Source: Streptomyces fragilis (GTDB taxonomy: Bacteria; Actinomycetota; Actinomycetes; Streptomycetales; Streptomycetaceae). Taken from it: a stretch of 64,000 bases of DNA. Position numbers and translations under genes: made by a program. Below, piece after piece: positions 23,693 to 31,523 of the stretch; positions within the stretch are counted from its first letter, which is position 1; the number at the start of each line of letters is the position of its first letter. Below the pieces are notes generated by a model that ran no database searches, was not told the DNA's origin, and saw only the letters and a list, made by a program, of their open reading frames with translations. The stretch spans positions 1,302,001 through 1,366,000 of the forward strand of contig NZ_BEVZ01000002.1 of assembly GCF_003112515.1 (NCBI RefSeq). Direction: 5' to 3'.

Positions 23693-25840
23693 CTAGGCGT
23701 GGCCGCCGTCGCCTCCGGGCGTCGGCCCGTGGTGCACGGCGGCGAGGAGACTCTCCGCCTCGCGCAGAAGCCGATGTCCCGGTTCCAGGGACCGAGAGGC
23801 ATGTCGCACTGCCTCGTCCAAGGCGGCCGAGGCCCTACCGCGGTCTCCGGCCGCTGCCAGGGCGCGAGCGGCGTCGAGCAGGGTACGGACGGTGTGCGGG
23901 TGCGCGGCCCCCAGCAGGGCCGTGCGAGCCTGCGCCAGCCGGTGGAACGCGCTCACGGCCTCGTCGGTGCGGCCCGCACGGAGCGCGAACGACGCGAGAG
24001 AGCTGCGGATGGCGAGGGTGTGGGACTCGTCCGGGCCCAGGGCCTCGACAGCCGTGCGCAGGAGTTGCCTCATGTCGGCCTCGGCCTCCTCGAGCGGTCC
24101 GTTGACGGCGGCGTACCAGATCAGCGTCCTGGTGGTGCCGATGGTCTGCGGATGGGCCGGACCGAGTATCCGCCTGCGGTCGTTCCGCAGGACGCGTAGG
24201 CGGGCCGCGGCGGCGTCGGGATCACCGCTCTCGCCCATGCAGTACGCCAGCTGGTGCCGCGCCGAGAGTGTGTCCGGATGTCCGGCTCCCAGTGTCCGGC
24301 CCATGTCCTCCACCAGCCGCGCCGAGAGCTCGGTGGCCGTCGGCCAGTCGCCGCACTCACTCACGAAAAAGGCCAGTTGATGCCGAGCGACGAGGGTGTC
24401 GGGATGCGTAAGACCGAGCCGCGTGGTGCGTTCCTCGACCACGGCCCGCAGGCCGCGCACGGCTCGGCGGGGCTTCCCGCTGTCGCCCAACGCTATGGCC
24501 AGGGCCAGATCGGCGCCTGGTACCCCGGCCTGGGAGGCGCGCTCCAGCGCGGTCACCGCCCGGGCCAAACGCCCCTCCTGGTGAGCCACGATGCCGAGAT
24601 CGTAGGCGTCCGGGGGGTCCGACCGCTGCAGCAGGCCGTCCCACAGGTGGTCGGGAACGGCGGGGAGGTCCGGTACTTCCAGCAGATAGTCGAACGCCAT
24701 GTAGCCCTGGGTGTAGTTGCCGGTGAGAAGACCGCTGGTGGCGAAGGCAGCCTGACACGCCCAGCGCATCGCGTCGTCGAAACTCTCCGGCTGCAGGTCC
24801 GGGCCGCCACGTTCCTCGAGGTACCGCACGTGCAGGTGGCGCAGCCACTCCCGCAGCACGGGGCGCTTCAGGCCGGCACGCCGGCAGTCCACGGCGGCGG
24901 CCACCACGGCGGCCCCGCGGGGATTCGCGCCCGGGGCCCAGGCGTTCTGCCAGGACGTGAGAAGTTCCGGTCCGGCCGCGATCATCTCCGCGATGCCGAA
25001 ACGATGATGATTGCGCAGAGCCAGCCTGATACGGGGATCCGCGCGGAAGTTCCCGGCCCGGTGGCATTCGCCGTCCGACCATCGGCGCGCGAGCCGGATC
25101 ACCACGGCTCTGCGCAGGACGTCCCGCTGTGTGCGCCAGGCGTCCCTGTCGGGTCCGGTCAGCCGGCTCTCCTCCCGGGCCTCGAAGCGCCGGTGCTCCT
25201 CGGAACGCATGGTCGCCACGACGACGACCCGCCCCCGCCGGGTGTCGAGCAGCGAGTCGAGGGCGCTCGGCGTGAGCCCCTCCGCGCCGAGGTAGTCCTG
25301 CAGGTCGTCCAGCCACAGCACGCTCCTGCGTCTGCGGCGGGCCACCGCCACGGCACGGGTGATGGCTTGTCGGGTCATCGGCCGGACGAAGTGGTGCTGG
25401 GGAAAACATGAGCGTGCCATTTCGTACGCGAGCCGTGTCTTGCCGGCTGTGGACTCCCCGACGATCAGGACGAAACCCGATCGGCGCATGGCCTGCCGTA
25501 ACACGGGCTCGATGTCGCGTGCGATGTAGGGGGGTTGGGTCCGGCGGTGGCGCGAACCGTTCGGATGCGACTCGGCGTTGTGCACGCCGGCGAGCTCGGG
25601 GCGGTCCACGTGCCGCATCCGTGGGATCCGGCGGCCGTGAAGGAGGAGACGCCCTTCCGGCTGTCCGCTCCGGGCCACCAGTTGGGACACGGCCGGCACG
25701 GCACCGAGGGCTGCGGCCAGGACGCCGGACGTCAGGGTGTCCAGAAACGTGAAGACGGCGACGCCGGTGACCAGTCCCAGCGCGGCACTCCACCGGGAGA
25801 GGCTCCAGGTCCGAACACCGTTCCCCGGATGTACGTCCAC
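23693..25840 (-). CDS. membrane-anchored STAND ATPase with tetratricopeptide repeats
   Basis: A 715-residue protein. Residues about 16-55 are hydrophobic (ALGLVTGVAVFTFLDTL) and probably anchor it in the membrane. A P-loop follows (GESTAGKT, about 125-132) with Walker B SVLWLDDLQDYLG. From about residue 440 to the end there are kinesin-light-chain-like TPRs with repeated LGxxHPDTLxxRHQLA. STAND-TPR proteins act as signal-dependent switches, and several serve in conflict or defence systems. No partner effector gene adjoins this one, so its output is unknown. It is divergent from the GH5 gene across a 261-bp gap that holds a CebR box. Confidence 0.75.
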   Translation of the reverse strand: MDVHPGNGVRTWSLSRWSAALGLVTGVAVFTFLDTLTSGVLAAALGAVPAVSQLVARSGQPEGRLLLHGRRIPRMRHVDRPELAGVHNAESHPNGSRHRRTQPPYIARDIEPVLRQAMRRSGFVLIVGESTAGKTRLAYEMARSCFPQHHFVRPMTRQAITRAVAVARRRRRSVLWLDDLQDYLGAEGLTPSALDSLLDTRRGRVVVVATMRSEEHRRFEAREESRLTGPDRDAWRTQRDVLRRAVVIRLARRWSDGECHRAGNFRADPRIRLALRNHHRFGIAEMIAAGPELLTSWQNAWAPGANPRGAAVVAAAVDCRRAGLKRPVLREWLRHLHVRYLEERGGPDLQPESFDDAMRWACQAAFATSGLLTGNYTQGYMAFDYLLEVPDLPAVPDHLWDGLLQRSDPPDAYDLGIVAHQEGRLARAVTALERASQAGVPGADLALAIALGDSGKPRRAVRGLRAVVEERTTRLGLTHPDTLVARHQLAFFVSECGDWPTATELSARLVEDMGRTLGAGHPDTLSARHQLAYCMGESGDPDAAAARLRVLRNDRRRILGPAHPQTIGTTRTLIWYAAVNGPLEEAEADMRQLLRTAVEALGPDESHTLAIRSSLASFALRAGRTDEAVSAFHRLAQARTALLGAAHPHTVRTLLDAARALAAAGDRGRASAALDEAVRHASRSLEPGHRLLREAESLLAAVHHGPTPGGDGGHA

Positions 25841-26045
25841 CGGCTCGCCCCCTCATACCCGGCCGGGCCCACCATTTTCCCATCCGCGCCCGGCCCGTCC
25901 AGGGCGCTTCCGGACAAAGAGCGACGTCGTCCATTCCGCGGCGGCTCCGGGGGCGTGGAGGCGGTCGGTGTCGGTGACGTCTTCATGGTCAAACATCTGT
26001 ACGCACCTCGACGCGCCGGTGTACGGTCTCGCCTCGACGGGCCAT

Positions 26046-26059
26046 TGGGAGCGCTCCCA
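26046..26059. promoter_or_regulatory. perfect CebR operator upstream of the GH5 cellulase
   Basis: TGGGAGCGCTCCCA matches the CebR consensus at all 14 positions and lies 43 bp before the TTG start. It indicates cellobiose/cellotriose-inducible control shared with the LPMO gene. Confidence 0.88.
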
Positions 26060-26101
26060 TCCCGTTGTCGCCGCTTCCCCCCACATACGAGGAGATACGC
26101 C

Positions 26102-27505
26102 TTGAAACGCTTGACAGCCTTATTGGCAACCTGCGCGACCGGTCTGGGGCTCATCGCGCTGAGCGCTCCCCAGGTCTCGGCCGCCACCGGCTGCAAGGTC
26201 GACTACACGATCACCAGCCAGTGGCAGGGCGGCTTCCAGGCCGGCGTGAAGGTCACCAACCTGGGCGACCCCGTCACCGGCTGGAAGCTCACCTTCGACT
26301 GGCCGGACGCGGGTCAGAAGGTCGTCCAGGGGTGGAACGCCACCCTGTCCCAGTCGGGTTCCACGGTCACCGCCGCCCCGGTCGACTGGAACCGCACGCT
26401 GGCCACCGGGGCCGCGGCCGACGTGGGATTCGTCGGCTCGTTCACCGGCGCCAACCCCAAGCCCACGTCCTTCAAGCTCAACGGCGTGACCTGCACGGGC
26501 TCCGTGGACCAGTCCCCGACCACGCCGCCGCCCACCGACCCGCCGACCAGCCCGCCGCCCGCGAACGGCACTCCCGTGGGCGTCAACGGGCAGCTCCGCG
26601 TCTGCGGCGTGAACCTCTGCAACCAGTACAACCGTCCCATCCAGCTGCGGGGCATGAGCACGCACGGCCTGCAGTGGTTCAGCAAGTGCTACAACACGGC
26701 GTCCCTGGACGCGCTGGCGAAGGACTGGAAGGCGGACCTGCTGCGGACCGCCATGTACGTGCAGGAGGGCGGCTACGAGACCGACCCGTCGGGCTTCACC
26801 AGCAAGGTGAACAGCCTCGTCGACATGGCCGAGGCCCGCGGCATGTACGCGATGATCGACTTCCACACGCTGACCCCGGGTGACCCGACCTACAACCTCG
26901 ACCGCGCCAAGACGTTCTTCAAGTCCGTCGCGACCCGCAACGCCGCCAAGAAGAACGTGATCTACGAGATCGCCAACGAGCCCAACGGCGTGAGCTGGGC
27001 GACCATCAAGAGCTACGCCGAGCAGGTCATTCCGGTGATCCGGGCCGCCGACCCGGACGCCGTCGTCATCGTCGGCACCCGCGGCTGGTCCTCGCTCGGC
27101 GTCTCGGACGGCGCCGACGAGAGCGAGATCGTCAACAACCCGGTGAACGCGACCAACATCATGTACGCGTTCCACTTCTACGCCGCCAGCCACACGGACA
27201 GCTACCGCACCGTGGTGAACCGGGCGGCCACCCGTCTCCCGCTGTTCGTCACCGAGTTCGGCTCGGTGACCTACACCGGTGGCGGGGCGGTGGACCGGGC
27301 GAGCACCACGGCCTGGCTGGACCTCCTCGACCGGCACAAGATCGGGTACGCGAACTGGACGTACTCCGACGCCGACGAGGGCAGCGCGGCGTTCAAGCCG
27401 GGCACCTGCAACGGCACCGACTACAGCAGCAGCGCCGTGCTGACCGAGTCCGGCGCGCTGATCAAGAGCCGGATCAGCACCGCGGACTCCTTCCCCACCA
27501 GCTGA
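26102..27505 (+). CDS. CBM2-GH5 endo-beta-1,4-glucanase
   Basis: A 467-residue secreted cellulase. The start is TTG 26102, because an excellent AGGAGA lies 7 nt upstream and the signal peptide (MKRLTALLATCATG, cut after VSA near 27) begins there. Residues about 30-132 form a CBM2 cellulose-binding module (CKVDYTITSQWQGGFQAGVKV, conserved Trp residues). A Pro/Thr linker follows (about 135-157), then a GH5 barrel with acid/base Glu293 in ANEPNG and nucleophile Glu385 in VTEFGS. It cuts internal cellulose bonds, complementing the AA10 LPMO. A perfect CebR box precedes it and two hairpins follow it. Confidence 0.95.
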   Translation: MKRLTALLATCATGLGLIALSAPQVSAATGCKVDYTITSQWQGGFQAGVKVTNLGDPVTGWKLTFDWPDAGQKVVQGWNATLSQSGSTVTAAPVDWNRTLATGAAADVGFVGSFTGANPKPTSFKLNGVTCTGSVDQSPTTPPPTDPPTSPPPANGTPVGVNGQLRVCGVNLCNQYNRPIQLRGMSTHGLQWFSKCYNTASLDALAKDWKADLLRTAMYVQEGGYETDPSGFTSKVNSLVDMAEARGMYAMIDFHTLTPGDPTYNLDRAKTFFKSVATRNAAKKNVIYEIANEPNGVSWATIKSYAEQVIPVIRAADPDAVVIVGTRGWSSLGVSDGADESEIVNNPVNATNIMYAFHFYAASHTDSYRTVVNRAATRLPLFVTEFGSVTYTGGGAVDRASTTAWLDLLDRHKIGYANWTYSDADEGSAAFKPGTCNGTDYSSSAVLTESGALIKSRISTADSFPTS

Positions 27506-27513
27506 CCGTCGGC

Positions 27514-27598
27514 GGGCTCCGGCCGGACCGGAGCCCCGCCCCGGGGCGGTGACGCGCCCTCGCGGCCCTGGACCGCACGCTCGCGGTCCAGGGCCGCG
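27514..27598. terminator. double hairpin terminator between convergent genes
   Basis: The first hairpin pairs 27514-27522 (GGGCTCCGG) with 27528-27536 over a 5-nt loop. The second is a perfect 16-bp stem, 27561-27576 with 27583-27598, over a 6-nt loop. Both sit between the convergent GH5 and aldo/keto reductase genes and would stop transcription from either side. Confidence 0.85.
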
Positions 27599-27644
27599 CT
27601 CCCGTCGGGTGCCTGCGCCGGCAACGCCGAGGGCGCACCGCCCG

Positions 27645-28681
27645 TCAGGCGGTCAGGCCCGTCCCGTGCACCCCGTACTCCTCGAGCACGGCGAGATCCT
27701 CCTCGGTGAACTCCGGGCCGCGCAGCGCCGCCAGGTTGTGGTCGAGCTGCTCCTTGGAGCTGGCGCCGATCAGCGCCGAGGTCACGGCCGGGTTGCGCAG
27801 CACCCACTGCAGGGCGAGCTGGGCCAGCGACTGGCCGCGGTCCTGGGCGAGCTTGTTGAGCCGCGCCGTGCGGTGCCGGTAGGTCTCGTCGATCTGCTCG
27901 GGCTTCAGGAAGTCGCTGTTGCCGGCGCGGGAACCCTCCGGGATGGTCTCCAGGTACTTGTCGGTGAGCAGGCCCTGGGCAAGCGGTGAGTACACGATGA
28001 GGCCGAAGCCCTCCCTGACGGCCAGGTCGGCGAGACCGTTCCGGTCGATGCCGCGGTCGTAGAGGGAGTAGCGCGGCTGGTGGACGAGCAGCGGCACGCC
28101 CTCGGCCGGGAGCAGCCGGGCGATGGCCTCGGCGCGGTCGGGCTCGTAGTTGGAGATGCCGACGTACAGGGCCTTGCCCGACCTGACGGCGGTGGCGAGC
28201 CCCCGGCGGTCTCCTCGAGCGGCGTCGTCCCGTCCGGCCGGTGGTGGTAGAAGATGTCGACGTAGTCCGTGCCGAGGTCGCGCAGGCTCAGCTCGAGCGA
28301 GGTCAGCAGCGCCTTGCGGCCGCCCCCGCGGAGGTTGGGGTTGGGCCCGAGGACGCCGCCGGCCTTGCTGGACAGGATCAGCTCATGGCGGTAGGGCGCC
28401 AGCTCCCGGCGCACCACACGTCCCAGGGTCCGCTCGGCGGCACGGTGCGGCGGGCCGTAGCGGTTGGCGTTGTCGATGTGGGATATGCCCAGGTCGAAGG
28501 CGTGCAGGATGATGTCGCGCTGGGTGTCGTAGGAGTGGTCGGTGCCGAACTTCTGCCACAGGCCCAGGGAGACGGCCGGCAGGTCGAGCCCGGACCGCCC
28601 GGTGCGGCGGTAGGGCAGGGAGTCGTAGCGGTGGTCGTCCGCCTTGAAGACGTCTTCGTAGTGCGGGTACTGCTCGCTCAT
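27645..28681 (-). pseudogene. aldo/keto reductase (YghZ/Gpr-like), interrupted by a one-base frameshift
   Basis: From ATG 28681 the frame encodes a normal aldo/keto reductase N-terminus (LPYRRTGRSGLDLPAVSLGL, DNANRYGPPHRAAERTLG) up to TTPLEETAG, then becomes nonsense. The remainder (VRSGKALYVGISNYEPDRAE and on to the C-terminus at 27645) continues in the next frame. One extra C in the run CCCCC at 28200-28204 would restore a 345-residue protein, the exact size of the Gpr/YghZ family (L-glyceraldehyde-3-phosphate or methylglyoxal reduction with NADPH). So this is either a sequencing error in a homopolymer or a recent inactivation. It is the last gene after the nitroreductase and LLM genes. Confidence 0.85.
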
Positions 28682-28776
28682 CGCGCTCTCTCTCGTGGCT
28701 CGTGGCTGGTGTCGCTGCTGGTGCTGGTGCTGGTGCTGGTGTCGCGGGGGGCGGGGCCGACGTCGTGCTCCGGTGG

Positions 28777-29601
28777 TCAGCGGGAGGGCAGACCGCGGCG
28801 TTCGAGGATGCCGCGGAGCCTGTCGCGGCCTGCCATGGCGGCGGCGCCGGCGAGCCGGGCCAGGACACGCTCCGACCACGCGCCGGTGAGCCCGTGGGCG
28901 CGGTTGTAGGCGGCCAGGCGCTCGTCGTACGCGGGTAGACCGGCGTCGGCCTCGGAGGCGTTGTAGGTCTCGCGGTGCAGGACGGCGGTCTGGGGGAGGC
29001 GCGGCTTGACGCCGGCCACCTCGGTGGGGTCGGGGTGCCCGACCGCGAGCCCGAAGACGGCGACGCTGTGCGGCGGCAGTCCCAGTTCGTCGGCGAACTC
29101 CTCGGCGTGGTTGCGCACCGCGCCCACGAAGACCGATCCCAGGCCGAGCGACTCCAGCGCCACGACCGCGTTCTGGGCGGCCAGCGCGGCGTCGATGACA
29201 CCGAGCAGGGTGGACTCCAGGTAGGCCGTGGCGTCGAGCGGCCGGCCGTTGCGTTCCGCCAGGCGGTGGTGGCGGTCGAGGTCGGCCACCCACACCAGGA
29301 ACAACGGCGCCTCGGCGATGAACTCCTGCCGCGCGGCCAGGTCCGACAGCCGGCGCCTGCGTGCCGGGTCGGTCACCGCCACGACGCTCCACGCCTGCAG
29401 GTTCGAGGACGTCGGCGCCGACGACGCCGCGGCCACGACGGCCTGGAGCTCCTCCTCGGTGACGGGGGCGGGCAGGAACGCGCGCACCGAACGGTGGCGC
29501 AGCTGCTGCTCGATGACCGGAGAGGTCGCGCCGAGGACGAAGTCCGGGTCGCCGTAGCGGGCACCCGCCCGGTTGACCGCCGGGGAATCGGTGAGGGTCA
29601 T
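28777..29601 (-). CDS. NADPH-dependent FMN nitroreductase family oxidoreductase
   Basis: A 274-residue nitroreductase-fold flavoprotein. It has the N-terminal FMN-binding RHRSVRAFLPAPVTEEEL and the segment SSAPTSSNLQAW. The later region GLGSVFVGAVRNHAEEFADELGLPPHSVAVFGLAVGHP matches NfsA/Frp-like oxidoreductases. It probably supplies or uses reduced FMN. Its place 77 bp after an LLM flavin monooxygenase suggests that it provides FMNH2 to that enzyme, or reduces a related substrate. The start is ATG 29601, with a GTG two codons upstream as an alternative. Confidence 0.88.
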   Translation of the reverse strand: MTLTDSPAVNRAGARYGDPDFVLGATSPVIEQQLRHRSVRAFLPAPVTEEELQAVVAAASSAPTSSNLQAWSVVAVTDPARRRRLSDLAARQEFIAEAPLFLVWVADLDRHHRLAERNGRPLDATAYLESTLLGVIDAALAAQNAVVALESLGLGSVFVGAVRNHAEEFADELGLPPHSVAVFGLAVGHPDPTEVAGVKPRLPQTAVLHRETYNASEADAGLPAYDERLAAYNRAHGLTGAWSERVLARLAGAAAMAGRDRLRGILERRGLPSR

Positions 29602-29678
29602 GCGCACAGGCTCGCTTTCGCAGAGGAAGGAGGAGGAAGGAGAGGAAGGGAAGCGGGGGAGAGAGGCGGACGTGCAGG

Positions 29679-30773
29679 TCAGACGCTCACGGGGGTGCTC
29701 TCCAGGGCCCGAAGCTTGGGCAGCAGCTCGTCGCCGACGCGGATGATCTCCTGCTTGTAGGGAGTGTCCGACAGGACGAAGTGCGAGATGCCGAGCTCCC
29801 GGTAGCGCTGCAGCGCCTGGGCGACGTCGTCGGCGGAACCGACCAGCCAGGTGGTCCCCGCTCCGCCGCCGCCGACCGTGCCGGGGGCGGTGTAGAGGCA
29901 GGTGTCGAGCACGTCGCCGCGCTCGGCGAGTTCGAGCAGACGCTGCTGGCCCACCGCGGCCCGGCGCTCGCCTCCGACGGCCCAGCCGGGACCGTCCACG
30001 CCCCTCTGGGCCATGGCGGCCACCCGGGCCTCGGCGTCCCGCCACGCCTCCTCGGTGGTGTCGCGGACGAGGGTGGTGATGCGCAGACCGAACTCCAGCG
30101 GCTTGTGCCGGCGCTCCAGCCTGGCTTCCAGCTTCCGCAGGCGCTCGATGCGTTCGGCCAGGCCCTCCAGCGGCTCGCCCCAGAACAGCTGCACGTCCGC
30201 CTCGGCGGCCGCCACCCGCTCGGCGGGCTCGGACGCGCCACCGAAGTAGAGGGTGGGGTGCCGGTCGGGGTAGCCGTCGGGGTGCGGCACCACGGTGGAG
30301 TTCTCGACGGCGAAGTGCTCGCCCCGGTAGGTGACGTTCTCCTCCGTCCACAGGCGCCGGACCAGCTGGATGAACTCGCGGGTGCGCTCGTAGCGGTTCG
30401 CCGGATCGGTGTGGTGGTCGCCGTAGGCGGCGAGGTCGTCGAGGCCGCTGACGATGTTGACCAGCACACGGCCGCCGGTCAGGTGGTCCAGTGTGGCGGC
30501 GGAGCTAGCGAAGTGCGCGGGTTGCCAGTAGCCCGGCCGCACGGCGATCAGCGGCTTGAAGGTGGTGGTCCGTGCCGCCAGGGAGGCGCCCAGCGTGAAC
30601 GTGTCGGGGCGGCCCCAGCCGGTGCCCAGCAGCGCGCCCTCCCAGCCGTGGCTCTCGGCGGTGCGGGCCAGGTCGGTGGAGTGGTCGAGGGTGCCCCAGC
30701 CCTCGTCCCGGCCTGTGTCGTCGCCGCGGTGGCCCGGCTCGATCTGGTTGGGGATGTACCAGAGGTAGCTCAT
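29679..30773 (-). CDS. LLM-class flavin-dependent monooxygenase (alkanesulfonate monooxygenase-like)
   Basis: A 364-residue TIM-barrel flavoenzyme of the bacterial luciferase/SsuD group: MSYLWYIPNQIEPGHRGDD start, GRVLVNIVSGLDDLAAYGDH, TLYFGGASEPAERVAAAEADVQLFWGEP and the FVLSDTPYKQEIIRVGDELLP end. Such enzymes use FMNH2 and O2 to release sulfite from alkanesulfonates or to open sulfur or nitrogen heterocycles. A cysteine-containing leader peptide lies upstream on the same strand, and a flavin-linked nitroreductase follows. Together they point to sulfur scavenging under sulfate limitation. The substrate is not determined. Confidence 0.92.
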   Translation of the reverse strand: MSYLWYIPNQIEPGHRGDDTGRDEGWGTLDHSTDLARTAESHGWEGALLGTGWGRPDTFTLGASLAARTTTFKPLIAVRPGYWQPAHFASSAATLDHLTGGRVLVNIVSGLDDLAAYGDHHTDPANRYERTREFIQLVRRLWTEENVTYRGEHFAVENSTVVPHPDGYPDRHPTLYFGGASEPAERVAAAEADVQLFWGEPLEGLAERIERLRKLEARLERRHKPLEFGLRITTLVRDTTEEAWRDAEARVAAMAQRGVDGPGWAVGGERRAAVGQQRLLELAERGDVLDTCLYTAPGTVGGGGAGTTWLVGSADDVAQALQRYRELGISHFVLSDTPYKQEIIRVGDELLPKLRALESTPVSV

Positions 30774-30887
30774 GTCGGTGACCTGTTCGGTGTGGGTGCT
30801 GGTGGAGTGGATCGGGGCCGACCGGTTCCGTCCGCGGACAGGCCTCGGCGGCGCGCGAGCGACCGGGAGTTGTGCGGGGCGGGGACG

Positions 30888-30960
30888 CGCAGGCCGCGGC
30901 GCGACCGGGACGGCCGGTACGGGAGGAGGAACCGCCGGGTACGTGGATCCGCGGCCTGCG
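30888..30960. repeat. 12-bp inverted repeat in the leader/LLM interval
   Basis: CGCAGGCCGCGG (30888-30899) and CCGCGGCCTGCG (30949-30960) are perfect complements separated by 49 bp. They lie between the leader peptide and the LLM start. They could form the base of a large RNA stem in an attenuation mechanism, or be two half-operators. The sequence shows only the repeat. Confidence 0.5.
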
Positions 30961-31242
30961 GAAAGGACGCACCGCGGCGTGCGGTGACGGCGACCGGAAC
31001 GCGACATCGCGCCGGGATCACCGATGACGGGTGGTTCACTCCGCCCCGGTGAGCGTGCGGGAGCACGCGGCGGCAGCGGTGTGAACCAGGCGGAGCGTCA
31101 CCGGAGTTCGCGGCAAGGAGGCGCCGTCACCCACGGGCCCGGACGCAAGGATCCGGACGACGGGGGAAGCGGGGCGAAACGCGATGGACGGACTAGCGGA
31201 AGCCGGCGATCGGCCGATGGGAACGGCCGACGGGAGGAACCG

Positions 31243-31320
31243 TCAGCGGCAGCGACACGCGCTGGTGGCGATCAACATGAAGTCAACCACTCGGCGGCTG
31301 GTCAACGGGGTCCACGGCAT
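31243..31320 (-). CDS. cysteine-containing leader peptide of a sulfur-metabolism operon
   Basis: A 25-codon reading frame: MPWTPLTSRRVVDFM, then LIATSACRCR and stop. The LTSRR-VD-(8 residues)-SAC plan is that of the short actinobacterial leader peptides found before sulfur-assimilation genes, where ribosome pausing at the late cysteine codons senses cysteine supply. No ribosome-binding sequence precedes the ATG, so a leaderless mRNA is possible. It is oriented toward the LLM monooxygenase, 469 bp downstream, further than usual. The rest of the 30774-31523 gap holds a 12-bp inverted repeat and otherwise nothing I recognise. Confidence 0.65.
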   Translation of the reverse strand: MPWTPLTSRRVVDFMLIATSACRCR

Positions 31321-31523
31321 GAGCGAGAGATTGGCATCCGCTTGCGAGGCGGTCAAGGGCGGCCCACATGCCGAGACCTGCGCCGAAGTCGCGTGCGACG
31401 TGGGCAGGGGCCGAGCGGACGTTCCCCGCGCGGGGGGCCGGGGGGCACGCGGGGACACACGGGGGCACACGAGGGCCGGGGGAGCGGGCGACGGTGCGAC
31501 AGGAAGTCGACATGCCGACTCGG

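Noticed and set aside
27645..28681. Programmed frameshifting in the aldo/keto reductase
   Set aside because: There is no slippery heptamer with a downstream structure, and the family does not use frameshifting. A base error or mutation in the C run is simpler.
28695..28745. A possible short tandem-repeat gene or CRISPR-like array (GCTGGT repeats)
   Set aside because: The 6-bp units lack spacers and lie in a 95-bp gap between cotranscribed genes. This is simple low-complexity DNA.
31024..31240. Additional protein-coding gene in the gap upstream of the LLM operon
   Set aside because: Frames here are short, Arg/Gly-rich and without a convincing start. Only the leader peptide has recognisable character.
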